This document shows positions 11,359-22,080 of a stretch of DNA of 64,000 bases, piece by piece (within the stretch, counting starts at the first letter, position 1; every line of letters starts with the position of its first letter). Position numbers and translations under genes: made by a program. The notes under the pieces are model-generated. The model was given only the letters and a program-made list of their open reading frames with translations, had not been told where the DNA came from and ran no database searches. The stretch is from Daphnia carinata (taxonomy: Eukaryota; Arthropoda; Branchiopoda; Diplostraca; Daphniidae): assembly GCF_022539665.2 (NCBI RefSeq), contig NC_081334.1:124001-188000 (forward strand). Direction: 5' to 3'.

Positions 11359-13245
11359 ATGTCCCCATTTCCATTTCCATTTCTGTTGCTGCTATGCATT
11401 TACGGGCTACACTCCTACCGTATGCGATTGTGCGGAGCCATCGAAGGTGGGAATTCTTCAATTCTCCGATGCGAATTGCCAACCGATATCCACCGATAAT
11501 AAGGCCGTCAAGGTGAAATATGCAGTTGTAAAGTTTCCAGATCCCGTGTATTTGCAGCGAGTTGCTGAAACAACTCCGAATTACAAGCTACAAAATATGC
11601 AGTATTTATACTACTACAGAACACAAATATTGAAGGTAAAGTGGGAGAAGATACGTTCACTTTCACTTGTGAAACGCTCGAGGGATGTAACAGGTGTGGT
11701 CCTCCTTTTTGGTTAGTCTTTGGGCTTGTTACACAGTGTATAGTAAAGAACGTGCTGCAACCAAATTTCCGGGATACATTTGTGCCCGTTGGAAAAATAT
11801 CCGCCATATCACTATGACCTTTTTCGGACAACTATTCATAGTGCCGGATAAAATTTCAGTCGATACTACACTCGCCGAGTGCAACGACATGATTAACAAC
11901 AAAAGGTGCAACGATAATCGAATGACTTTTGCGGACGGAAAATTGTGTTTGACAATGAACCGGATATCTCTGGATACTGGTTACAAACAATCGATTCATC
12001 AATCATAAACTGTGTTCTCGAAAAAGTCGAGCTTTACCAACAAAAGGAGGACGCAGACTTCTCAACACCTATCGGAACTGCTTCTGCTGCGTCAGGCAAT
12101 CTGTCACATAATCATTTAACGCTGATTTGGGACAAAACCTACACGCACAAAACTAAAATGACTACCAGACTCGTCGAGGACGGCACCGGTATGCTGACCC
12201 GATTGCCAGGGGAAAAAGAAATCTTCCGACTCCAAGACGACAAAAATCAGCTAGACTTCCATTTGACACTGGTACAGCGTTGCGTCTCAATACAGCAAAA
12301 CTGCTCCAATAGGACTTCTTCCTATGAAATAATCGGCCAGCTTAACCTCTTCGTCACGACCGTGCCTATCACGAAAAACTTAACAACAGTGGAGACCCAA
12401 GCGCCACTTGGAGCTGAAAATTTACCTAACCTGCGAATATCCAGTATATTCAAATCAGCTCACTGATCATGAAAACGAGCTGGCCCGACAAATTCGGCTA
12501 CTTCAGTGTGAGGCTCGTAAAGCCAAACATGAAAGAGCCGTAACGACCGCTCAATATAACGGATGGCTAGCAGCCTCACAATTAAGTTTACCCCGGTGCA
12601 CAAAAATACAAGCATTCGGAAAGACGGTCGTATTGATTCAATGTCAAGCCTTAAATGTTACATTTGAGACTGTATTGACTTCGTGCGCACCGCAACCAAA
12701 ATTCCAAAATTATACAATTAACCTCGATGGCTGGGAACTTGTAAAATATTCCCCTTGCTATTGGACAAATGGATTTGTCCATTTCAATGACAAACACTAT
12801 GCCTTCCGTAATAATACATGGGAACAATCGAAGCCACAATTGTGTTGCCTGAGCAAACGCTGGCGCACTCTTTCCGTTGCGAGAACGTCGAATTTTTCGA
12901 CTATGAACATCAAAGTAACCCGGCATATAAGGACAACATGCTTAACCACATGAACATCATGGCCGATATAGCAGCCGTGATCAACGAACATCCATCATCC
13001 GAATTCACGTCACACGGTAAACCTAGCGCCACAAACATTTTCGTGACGGCTTCTGGTGTTGGAACCTACACATCGTGGTGGGAAACAATCAAGAATACTT
13101 CTTCATCGGCATCTTATGCATCATGGTATTACTCTTCCTACGCATCTGCTACAGTTGCGGTCTCTTCAAGATCATATGGATCCTATGCTGTCGCCCACCT
13201 AAACGTTCAACATCCTCTGAATCCATTCCCATGCATCCAGTCTGA
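11359..13245 (+). pseudogene. env: C env-like glycoprotein, interrupted by a solo LTR
   Basis: Starts with a hydrophobic signal peptide (MSPFPFPFLLLLCIYG, 11359-11406), then a frameshift before TVCDC (about 11417-11431), which matches TVCDC at the N-terminus of family-B env. A solo LTR (11527-11733) splits it; the upstream and downstream frames are in phase once the LTR and one CAGT are ignored. Further shifts near 11950, 12400, 12880 and 13080. The C-terminal half has LPRCTKIQAF (about 12590), related to LPICTRLQGF in B3, a transmembrane helix (about 13099-13161), and a short basic tail ending at 13245. Likely a membrane fusion or attachment protein. It lacks the lectin-like and Thr-rich parts of B env. 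Viral source not assigned. Confidence 0.7.
11527..11733 (-). repeat. Solo LTR of family B in C env
   Basis: 207 bp, TGTAAAG...GTTACA on the plus strand, flanked by CAGT (11523-11526 and 11734-11737). Similar to 27326-27527, 41928-42128 and 49611-49810. Orientation is minus, as set by the B2 copy whose primer site follows its LTR. A solo LTR forms by recombination between the two LTRs of a full insertion. Confidence 0.92.
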
Positions 13246-13278
13246 TTACGGGACGTAATCTCACGCCGCCGGGAGTGA

Positions 13279-14063
13279 TGTAACGAAGCAAATAAATACT
13301 TTTATTCAGTATGCCTTTCCCTTGTACCTTTATTGATGACTCATATGTACACATATGTATTTTGCAAAAACATAACTGCGACGCAATATAAATTACGCCA
13401 CAGAATAAATTACACCTGCTCAAGGCCGCATCATATTTCATCGACAACACGACGCTTAGCAACAACTGTGATTGGCGGCTTATGCGCTGATCAGTATTGC
13501 ACCATTAACGTGCTGAATCAAATTTCATTAGTTGCGACATGTATTTGCGCAGTAGTTAAATGTTGTGCAATATGCGAGGTTTCGTGGTGAACTAAAGACC
13601 TGAGAGAGTTCAGTCGTCGACGGGTATCTCACTTCAACAGTCAGGTTGAAGTCGGTTGTTGGGGTGAATCTGACTCTCACAGGCAGAGTTCAAGTTCAGC
13701 TAATGCCTTCCCATTGGTAACACTGTATTCGCGATCTGATCTGTGTCCCGTGCTTAGTGACTGTTCAATTTCACCCGTGTTGTTTAACCACGTGTTTACG
13801 AAGCTCTGTTATCCGCCGCCTTCTCTGATAACTACGCTCGTGCTCCACACGAGCCACCGCGGTAAGTTTACACTACGGTGTCATATTACAATTTGGCCTC
13901 CCCCTCTTTAGCCCGACTACTTATGTCTTATTTCGACTGTTTTCTGTATTGTTGTGCCTTACTCGGACAAATGTAATCATCATGTGGGTAAACCGCCTCC
14001 GAGTCCTATTATTTTAAAACGTTTTGAATTCGTGAAGTACTCTTCCGAAGAAGATGCTTTACA
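13279..14063 (+). repeat. 3' LTR of element C
   Basis: 785-bp direct repeat of 1783-2565, starting TGTAACG after GGGAGTGA and ending CTTTACA before TATG (14064-14067). Confidence 0.93.
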
Positions 14064-14067
14064 TATG

Positions 14068-15030
14068 TAAACAACTAATCATATCTGAAGGCATCCTATA
14101 TAGCAGCGAAACGGCAGAAGACAAAGAAATAAACGCGGTAATCGCAAGAATAACGCATCACGAAAAAGAATAGGATAAACGTCTTTCACAACAAAAGGCA
14201 GAAATCGGATTCCTAAAACAAGAAATACGTAGACTGGAAAATACTAATAAAAATCGTGAATTGTCACAGGATACCAATATAACCATAGCAGCAGCAGATC
14301 AATACGAACAAAGATCTTCTTCGTGATCAAACGATCGATACTCCAGACCACAAAATCCAGAAGTTCGATTTCAGGAAAGACCGAATAGCAGAGGTTGCAG
14401 TATAGATTTCAAGGCTTCAACAAGACTTTTTACTCCTTAGCAGAAAAGGGGATTTGAGCTCTTTTCGTTATTGCAGGTGTTCCACAAATAGAGGTAACAT
14501 TTGATTTTTGCTCTTTTATTGCAGATTCAATCTCCAATATCTCTTTTCTTGAATTAAACGTACTTTCTCGACTCTTGCAGCTATGTCTTTAAATTTAACA
14601 ATTATCCTGGGACAGAAACTTCAATCGTAGCAGAGAAAACAGCCCATACCGCAACAACTATAATTCACCAAGAAGAGAATGTACCTCCTCGGGGTATAGA
14701 CAATCCAATTACCCAACTTATCAGCAAACACAAAGACCACCGTACAACAGACCGATACACTACAATCAACCGAACTTTCAACCACACAACAATCAACAAG
14801 TGTATCATTAAAACCCAGCCTATTCACATCAACATCCACAGCCCCGACAAAACCAACCAAACAATACCGACACCCTTGGAAAAAGAATTATTATTTGCCA
14901 CAAGTGCAATAAAAGGGGACACATTGCACGAGAATGTTGGTCAGATATGGCACGAATCAACAACCCGAACCGCCGTCAAATGCAGTAAACACAATAATCC
15001 TACCAAACAATCCCCCAACATATAATTTAG
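14068..15030 (+). pseudogene. gag: B1 gag, C-terminal part with zinc knuckle
   Basis: Continues B1 gag after element C: text SEGILYSSETAED (about 14078-14120) matches B2 SEGILHSKETADD. A basic, Asn/Arg/Pro-rich segment follows, then the zinc knuckle CHKCNKRGHIARECW (about 14900-14945), identical in spacing to B2 CHKCNKRGHIERECW. Many stops and a 205-bp insertion (14398-14607) break it. It encodes the nucleocapsid, which binds the genomic RNA. Confidence 0.75.
14398..14607 (+). other. Unexplained insertion of ~205 bp in B1 gag
   Basis: B2 has an uninterrupted gag here (around 39480). The insert contains several pyrimidine-rich stretches ending in TTGCAG, resembling 3' splice sites, at about 14395, 14475, 14523 and 14580. 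No terminal repeats or clear duplication seen. Confidence 0.5.
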
Positions 15031-15039
15031 AATCAGCGA

Positions 15040-15541
15040 TACCCAAACTAATACGTATACCCATTAGAATTTTTTGAAAAGAAATTCATGCTTTAGTAGA
15101 CACAGGACCCGCAGCCCATTTAGTTTCAGACAGCATATTTTTCAACCTAAGGACTAAAGAAACGCTTTAAAAAATTAAAAACACCCCTCCCCAATATTCA
15201 AAACGGTGTCAGGAGAAATACTAAAATCAATTGGGAAGTTTGAATTTTCAATTATCATTAACGATAATCAGGTTATTAATCATGATTTCTACGTCATGGA
15301 AAACTTAAGTGAAACTTGCGTCTTGGGTTTAGACTTTTTATCAAGCAACAATGTAAAAATTAATACCGGAAACAGGCAGATCAACTACGACCATTTTGGG
15401 ATAAAACAAGCTTTGGAAAAAAACATACAGCCAATATACAGCTTAACATTTGGAAAAGCAAGCATCCACATTCCACTCCTCCCAGACCGATCAACAGAAA
15501 ATAACGACAACAATGACCTTACAGAAGCGATTACCGCAGCC
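15040..15541 (+). pseudogene. pol: B1 protease
   Basis: Retropepsin-type active site ALVDTGPAAHLVSDS at about 15090-15135, followed after a stop by the frame 15206-15541 carrying NLSETCVLGLDFLSSNN, the C-terminal ILG-like region. In B2 this active-site block is deleted, so B1 is the only copy showing it. A stop codon lies near 15166. Confidence 0.75.
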
Positions 15542-15547
15542 TAGAAT

Positions 15548-16005
15548 CTTTCTCCCAATCAGACAAAACCAAGAAATCCAAACGGATTAGACAAACCCAA
15601 GAAATCCAAACGGATTAGACAAACCCAAGAAAGTGAAGCGACCAATATCTCTGAAGAGATAAGCATTAAAATCGAAATTCTATTGAACAAACAAGAGGCC
15701 CTGTTCGAAGAAAAGGGATCAGATTTGGGTTTAGCAACTGATGTAAAACATTCCATTAACATAGGATACAACGCCCCAACTACTCAACGATTGCGCAGGA
15801 CACCAGAACCATTAAAACTTATTGTTAAAACAAAAATTGAAGTAATGTTAAGTTACAAGATTATTAGAGAAAGTCACAGCCCATTTGCAGCAGCAATTGT
15901 AATGGTTCCCAAAAAAGATGGAGAAATGCGTATGTGTATTGACTATAGGGCATTAAACGAAATAACCGTTAAAGACAAATATCCATTACCAAGAATTGAC
16001 GACAC
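15548..16005 (+). pseudogene. pol: B1 reverse transcriptase, fingers
   Basis: Direct 25-bp repeat units around 15568-15625 (ATCCAAACGGATTAGACAAA twice) precede the frame 15683-16005. RT text: [57 protein letters not shown], where MULE E1 interrupts. The RT continues at 20714. Confidence 0.88.
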
Positions 16006-16600
16006 GGTAGCCGGTGAAATAGGACTAAAACGAATTAGGACTGGGAGAAATAGGACTGGGAGAAATAGGACTTACTTTTTAAAACTTTTAGGATAGTCCT
16101 ATTTCTCCATGCCATCAGTCCTGTTTCTCCATGCCATCGGTGCTATTTCTCCTTAGAAATAGTCCTATTTATTTTATTTTGTTCCATTAGGAACGATATG
16201 CCTCCAATCCTGTAGCCAACATTGCGTAAGAGCGTCGGGTTATATTCATTTCCCTTTGTAAAAAGCCGATGGTGTTAACTCATTACTTAAACGGTTTACC
16301 AAACATTTATCTTTTATCCTATTTTAATTTAAATTGCAGGGGACCATGAAATATATTATATCTAATACAGTTCATTTAATAAAATACTACAACGGCCACA
16401 CCAGAAATATTTATTACATTTTTCTTACTTCTTAGTGCATAAATAACTTTTCCAGTTGCAGTAATGTTGTACTTGCTCATACAACTATCAGCAACGAATA
16501 ACAAGCAAGTCTTACCATATTGGTAGCGCTCTAAGCTGTGATATGGTAGTCCTGTTTTCTATTCTACGTGGTTACATTTCTTCTGAGGTTTTTAATAATT
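16006..16600 (+). repeat. Left inverted arm of E1
   Basis: Inverted counterpart of about 20175-20705. Contains short repeats of AATAGGACT near the tip and a tRNA-like block around 16508-16575 (GGTAGCGCTCTAAGCTGTGA, then CTACGTGGTTACAT). Confidence 0.8.
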
Positions 16601-16661
16601 ATTCTATGAAAGAATGTTTGGGTAGAAAACAATTACTGGTGTTTAGGGTAATACTACTGAA

Positions 16662-17722
16662 ATGGCAAATAATGGTAGTTCTGACTTCCCAATTTTCACA
16701 TGCGGGTTCAGCATTTCAGCCAGTCAATATTTAGATCTTCATGGTGTATGTTGTCGTTCGTGCTTCGAATGTGCCGTGAATGTGCTGTGAATGTGCCGTG
16801 AATGTGCCGTGGATGGAGTTTGTGGATATGGCTGCTTTCCCTGCCTAATCATCTGTTGTTCGTGTCCAGCGGCCTGCCCAGTTCCTGCCCAGCTGCAGAT
16901 TGTTTCTAAGGAGTCGCAAACCGTAAGTAGGCTACATCTTTTATTTCACTAGTGCTGAGCCGTACCCGGACACATTGTATCAGGCTCGGAACGGATAGGC
17001 AACGGTTCGAGTGCTGGCATTGTTAATTTAAGTATAAGGGCATTGAGACTTCAATGGGCCTCAATGGGCACAGGTATCGGGATTGGTTTCACAGTGTCGT
17101 CGTGAAACCAATTGTCTGACCCAGGTCAGTGGACCTTCAGTTAGATAGATATCTTAGTCGGACCGTAGGCCGACTAGGATTAGAAATACTTACGATAGTT
17201 ATTAAATTATATCTGCAAATTATGGGTATGCTACCTAACTTTACTTCACGTCACTTAATGCTTTTACGCATTCTTTTTATTGTGGTTCAACTGAACTTTG
17301 ATTATGTTTTACAAATTTATTTTTTTTTCTTCTTTGTAGGTTTTGCCTGGCAATTTTTTTACAGTTTACTCAGGTCGATTTAACGTATGTTTTATTTCTT
17401 AAGTTCTTTTTTTGCCTTTTTCATTAATTTTATTTTTCTTTTTTCATAGGGAGCTTTGATCAACGAAGTTTTAAACCGTTCTTCCGGCCGATTGAAAGCT
17501 TTTGCTTTCTCTTATCATTCGTTTGGTAAATGGTTGGATGGACTTAAACATACAAGGTAAATTGATTTATAGTTATATGGAGTACATTGGTATAATTATT
17601 GCAATTTTTTTTTAGAACAATCATCTTCTCGGGAATTGGTGCCACGAACCAAAACCATCAATCGGCACATTAGTCGTCGCTTGTACAACAAGTATTATCG
17701 TAATAATACAACCATAGTGTTG
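16662..17722 (+). pseudogene. E1 second gene (Cys-rich, multi-exon), broken
   Basis: Same gene as the minus-strand gene in E2 (58033-57000). Exon 1 begins ATG at 16662 and encodes a Cys-rich start with FPIFTCGFSISASQYLDLHG, but a local duplication of GAATGTGCCGTG (about 16765-16810) introduces a stop. A donor GTAAGT follows AAACC near 16921. A later exon, preceded by TTTTTTCATAG (17449), encodes LKAFAFSYHSFGKW and ends before GTAAAT (about 17557); a last exon follows at 17617. Function unknown; it is convergent with the transposase, an arrangement like mudrA/mudrB in maize MuDR (known), though no sequence relation is claimed. Confidence 0.55.
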
Positions 17723-17726
17723 CCTT

Positions 17727-19420
17727 TTTCAGAACGGCTTGGCACCAGTGGAAATTGCAGCCAAAGTGCTGGCAATCCATAAAGTGCCTGCGGACAGCCG
17801 TAAATATAGCACGTTCGAAATCGGTCACGACCCGCTGGGCTCTAGGAAGGGGGATTATATCCTATAACAATATAAGATTAATTATTTTTACATAACAAAC
17901 TATTTGTAGATGAGATAGTATCTATACCTTTATCTTCTCGAAGACAGCGCTATAGTCGGCTGCTCTTCTCCTGGTTATGCAGCAAAACAATAAGGGTACT
18001 TGTTTTATTTCATTCTTGTCGTTTTTGATGAACCCATTGATCGTGAAGAGCTATATAGAGAGAAATAGGTTATAGTTAAACTTGATTACATTATCAAGAT
18101 AATTAAACGCACCTGTTTGATGGGTTCATCAACAAAATAGAATGTTGCGTCCATAAACCATGTCTTGCAGTCTTCTAGTTGGCGCTTCATGGTAGGGGTA
18201 AAGAACAGAAGGTGCCGGGCACGGTCTTGGGCCGTTCCAGCAAAGATGGCGCCCTGATACCAGTCGGGTGGGAAGAAATTCTCCACTACAGGAAAGAAAG
18301 GGTCATCTTTCCTGGGATTGGCGGGCATAACCTTCGCTCTTTTGTAACTGGAATATAAACTTTAATCGTTAACCATAATCATGATATAATTTATTTATTT
18401 AATGTACCGTAAACGACGAGTGGCCAAATCAACATCCGGAATGTGTCTTCCTTCTATGGACTTGCGTTTCTTCAATTCGGCAAATAAGATCTCCCTGGGG
18501 TCCGTAAACTGTTGATCGACGCAGGCTTTCTTCGATTCTCTAAAGATGCCAACCTATGTATAAATATTACAAGTTACACATTTAGAAACTCAAATTAATT
18601 TTTTCTAAAAACACTTACCCTTTTCTGGTTTCCAATGTCTGGTGGGTGATTGTGGGTGTTCTCTTGATCGTGGGGAACAAGGGTGAAGTCAGCATTATCG
18701 TAATTAAGCCAACAATCCAAAAGGGGAGTTTTCTTTTGTTTCACGATAGCTTTACATGGGTTTCCGGAAGGTCGGGAGGTACAGCGCCATGTATATGTGC
18801 TCTTATTGATGGCTTTTTTGCTGAAGCAAAATCCTATAGTAAGAAAGAAATTCCTCTTTAGTCTTATTCAATTAGCACTTATATTCGAATTATTACCTAA
18901 TCCATCAGTAAGCTTATGGAGTCCCTTGTTCGTTCCCTCGTCATGAATCTTGTAGGATGGCTCCGTCGGTTCCTCATACGATGATTGCTAACAAAAACGT
19001 TTAGTTAATAAAATACTAAGACATGTTGCGATAAAAAAGAAATATATACCTCCATTGTCGATTCGCTGGGTTCGGCAAATGTGTTGCCTACGTCGGAAGG
19101 GTCGAAAATGCTCCTTGGCTTCAGCAATCTCTTAGGACGACCACCTTCAGCACCAGCAACAGCAATAACAGCTACATCGCCTTTTGATCCCCCAGCTACT
19201 GCACCATCAACATCCGCTACATCTTCGGTGGAACCTTGGACTGCACTACCACTAGAACACATGGCGCACCAATAAAAGTTGCTGAACTCCTTCCATGAAG
19301 GCGAAACACCCTTATGGAAGGTAACACCACAACAAAGACGATGGACAGGAACATGGCAGCCTAGGCAAACGCAGAATTGCTTCCGGCCGATAACATGGAT
19401 TTGCATCCCGAACATTGAAA
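17727..19420 (-). pseudogene. E1 MULE transposase, truncated, with PHD-like finger
   Basis: Minus-strand exons match E2: exon with DDPFFPVVENFFPPDWYQG and CKTWFMDATFYFVDEP (18340-18110), upstream exons to 18900, and an N-terminal segment 19415-19030. That segment has a zinc finger of PHD type: FCVCLGC, then HRLCCG, then FYWCAMC, followed by RPKRLLKPRSIFDPSDVG shared with E2. The gene is cut at 17727 within the exon holding the second catalytic Asp region, so it is inactive. A Thr/Ala/Gly-rich spacer follows the finger. The finger may read chromatin marks or simply bind DNA; that is inference. Confidence 0.75.
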
Positions 19421-19494
19421 GCGAGCTGAAGACATGGTAATGGTAAGTGCTAGATCGAAGTCTAAGACGAACTATTAAAGTTGTATGGTATTAT

Positions 19495-19860
19495 TGTATC
19501 CATATATATAGTCGGCCAAAAAGGGGAGGAGCCAAACGCTATTACACCTCTCGGCAAATAGGAAGGAAGCACTTCTTGCTGTTGCGATGAGTGAAGATTA
19601 CCTGGATTTACGTAAACCTTTTCTTTCAATTCGCCGCAGGCAAGCGTCATCAGCTTCCGGGATACAAGGTCGTATGGAGTAGTCATTAAATGTGTCGAAG
19701 ATCCTGACCTTCCTAAATCTTTGCTTTCGATTCGCCGCCGGCAACAATCTTCGACCTCTTCGTCTTTAGCACCCATAAGTCTTAATCTGCTAAAGCCGAT
19801 GGTCTTTTACTTCTGCAAATCTCTTCTTTCTATTCGCCGCCGGCAACCATCTTCAACTTC
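19495..19860 (-). promoter_or_regulatory. E1 transposase promoter region with repeated GCCGGCGGCGAAT motif
   Basis: TATA-like run CATATATATA at 19500-19509 (minus-strand promoter), with three spaced copies of CGCCGCCGGC-type motif upstream on the minus strand (about 19633, 19732 and 19836), each next to CTTTC. The same array is in E2 (53897-54151). Confidence 0.5.
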
Positions 19861-20174
19861 CTTGGCTTTAGCACCCATAAATCTTCTTCATCAATTTTAT
19901 TTCAATGCCAGTATAAATATTAACTTAATCCTTTGGCATACGTCACTTGATGAGTAATGCTATGTCATGCTTGCTAAGAATCCTCTTCTCGGTAAAGGAG
20001 TTGAGGAATTGTTAAAATGTTAAATTACAAATAATTTATTTTTCGACCATCTACCATCTTTTCTCTCATCCATTCTCTTGTATCTCAACAGTTCTTCTTC
20101 CTCCTGGTGAGGAACTAGATTTCATACAGGCGAAGATTCATTAACATTCTTTAACGATTCATAGTTAACTTAAC

Positions 20175-20705
20175 CGCAAATGTTATTAAAAACCTCAGAA
20201 GAAATGCAACCACGGGGAATCGAACACAGGACTACCCACGTCACAGCTTAGAGTGCTACCGATGTGGTAGGACTTGATTGGTTATCATTGCTGATAGTTG
20301 TATGAGCAAGTACAACAATGACTGCAACTGGAAAATTTATTTATGCACCAAAAAGTAAGAAAAATGTAATAAATATTTCTGGTGTGGCCGAAGTAGTATT
20401 TTATTAAATGAACTATATTAGATATAACATATTTCATGGTCCCCTGCCATTTAAATTAAAATAGGATAAAAGATAAATGTTTGGTGAACCATTTAAGTAA
20501 TGAGATAACACCATCAGCTTTTTACAAAGGGAAATGGATATGTTGCCTACCGGATTGGAGGCATATCGTTCCTATTGAAACAAAATAAAATAAATAGGAA
20601 AATTTCTAAGGAGAAAATGGACCCATGGCATGGAGAAATAGGACGGAAATTTTCAGTCCTATTTCTCCAGTCCTATTTCGTTTCAGTCCTATTTCACTGC
20701 CAATC
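20175..20705 (-). repeat. Right inverted arm of E1
   Basis: Inverted counterpart of 16006-16600. On the minus strand it reads a tRNA-like A-box/B-box arrangement: ACATCGGTAGCACTCTAAGC and, downstream, TGTTCGATTCCCCGTGG (about 20210-20270). Confidence 0.8.
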
Positions 20706-21640
20706 GACGACACCATTGATGCATTGAGCGGATCAGTTTACTTCTCAACATTGGACTTACTAAGCGGCTACTGGCAAATCGAGATAGAAGAATGCGACAA
20801 CCACAAAACAGCCTTCATCTGTGAATTTGGACAACACGAATTTAATAGAATGCCATTTGGTTGAACAAATGCACCAAGCACTTTTCAAAAAGCAATGAAT
20901 AACAGTCTTGAATACATATAATAATCTTGAAGACAGTATTGTTCAAATTCGTATTGGTTTATCTGGATGACATCATAGTATTCAGTAATAACATTACGGA
21001 ACATGTGACACATCTGGAAACAGTGTTCAAGCTTCTTAAAGACGCAGGAGTTAAAAAGAAAGAAATGTGAATTTTTCAAAGAAGAGTTAGATTATAGTAT
21101 ACATTGTCTGACCAATGACAGCGCTAACGAGAAAATCAACCGAGTGAAAATTGGGAGAGGAACAAAGGGACGCCTTTGACTGTATCAAGAACTGTCTCAT
21201 AGCCAGACCTATCCTAAATTATCCAGATTTCAAGCGCGAATTTATCATCTACACAGGTGCTTCAGGATACAGAATAGGAGCAGTCTTGGCTCAGATACCG
21301 ACTCTACCTCAATCAGCGGATTCAGCGTAGTCCGACATACAGAAATCCCGTGAATTGGACAGCGCGGAAGTCGTCATAGCGTATAGCTCTAAACATCTGA
21401 ACGATCGCGAGGCCAAGTAGTCAACCACAGAGCAAGAGGCTTACGCAATCATCCACGCAATCGACGTGTTTAGAACATATTTATACGGACGAAGATTTCC
21501 GTATTTACCGATCATAGACCTTTAGAATGGCTGATGAGCAAAACAGAACCCGCAGGAAGATTAGCTAGATGGGAACTCAAACTACAAGAATTTGACATCG
21601 CCATTTGGTACCGGCCTGGGAAGTCGCACCCAAATGCTGA
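20706..21640 (+). pseudogene. pol: B1 reverse transcriptase (palm, thumb) and RNase H
   Basis: After E1 the RT resumes: DALSGSVYFSTLDLLSGYW, CEFGQHEFNRMPFG (stop where B3 has Ser/Thr), YLDDIIVFSNNITEHV (about 20957), then a deletion in the thumb. RNase H is recognisable but broken: ASGYRIGAVLAQ (TDAS changed to TGAS), IAYSSKHL, TTEQEAYAIIHAI, and the C-terminal frame 21534-21640 with GRLARWELKLQEFDI and HPNADTLSR. Stops at several points. The RT active box itself is intact. Confidence 0.85.
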
Positions 21641-22080
21641 CACCCTAAGCCGTATTCCCATAGTGCCACTAGCACGAATAGAGACAATGGCAACGGAAAG
21701 GGAAAATCTCATGAGAGAGCTTGCAAGTATCCGAAAGGAAAGCGAAAGACTAAAGAAACAATTAAAGATCGAAAAATTGAAAGGACAGGAACACATTGAG
21801 ATAGAAAATGAAAGTCTTCAAGAGGAAAGCGAAAGTTTCAAGAGAGAAAGCCTTCAAAATTAAAGCAAAAGTTTTGAGAAGGAAAACGTAAACATTGAGA
21901 GGGAAAGTGAAAGGGAAAGTATAAGGTCTTTGGAAGAAATCAGATGGATAGAACTACAGAAAGCAGATAAACATTGCCAAAAATTTATGAAGCAAATACA
22001 AGAAGGTAGCCAGAAAAGTAAAAATAGCACATTCAAGAGCAAATTTATAATCAATGAAAAAGGTCTATTAACAGATAGGC
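21640..22080 (+). pseudogene. B1 coiled-coil linker between RNase H and integrase
   Basis: Between the ADTLSR end of RNase H and the integrase zinc domain lies ~145 codons of Glu/Lys/Ser-rich repeats such as ESLQEESESFKRES and LERESERES-like units, a long coiled coil. B2 has the same block (35790-36114). Ordinary Gypsy pol has a short tether here. The frame stops at 21861 and shifts. Confidence 0.65.

Larger units (their letters stand above)
1783..14063 (+). mobile_element. LTR retrotransposon C, complete with both LTRs, inserted in B1 gag
   Basis: Bounded by near-identical LTRs of 783 and 785 bp that begin TGTAACG and end CTTTACA, with 4-bp duplication TATG on both sides; a 4-bp duplication is usual for Gypsy/errantivirus-type integrases. 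Inside, in order: gag-like ORFs, zinc knuckles, protease, RT, RNase H, integrase, a 2.1-kb block with an extra ORF, and an env-like gene. At 12.3 kb it is long for the group. The LTRs look only a few percent apart while the internal genes have many frameshifts, so either the copied source was already defective or some shifts are assembly errors. The 9200-11300 block could be a nested remnant. Confidence 0.85.
16006..20705 (-). mobile_element. Mutator-like (MULE) DNA transposon E, copy E1
   Basis: 4.7 kb, flanked by GACGACAC (15998-16005, 20706-20713). Ends GGTAGCCGGTGAAATAGGAC on the left and, inverted, GATTGGCAGTGAAATAGGAC on the right, with long inverted arms. It carries the MULE transposase gene on the minus strand and a second gene on the plus strand. 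Relative to E2 (inverted copy 52903-58700) it lacks ~880 bp around 17727, removing the end of the transposase, but retains a PHD-like finger exon absent from E2. The 8-9 bp duplication is within the range for Mutator-type elements. Confidence 0.88.

Noticed and set aside
11359-13245. Assigning the envelope to a named virus family (for example chuvirus-like glycoproteins)
   Set aside because: A loose resemblance in Cys pattern only; not enough to name a source without a profile search.
16006-20705. E as a P-element or hAT because of the 8-bp duplication
   Set aside because: The transposase text (FMDATF, TDFERA, CNFHWCQA, FLYWCH-like finger) is of MULE type, and E2 shares nine bases.
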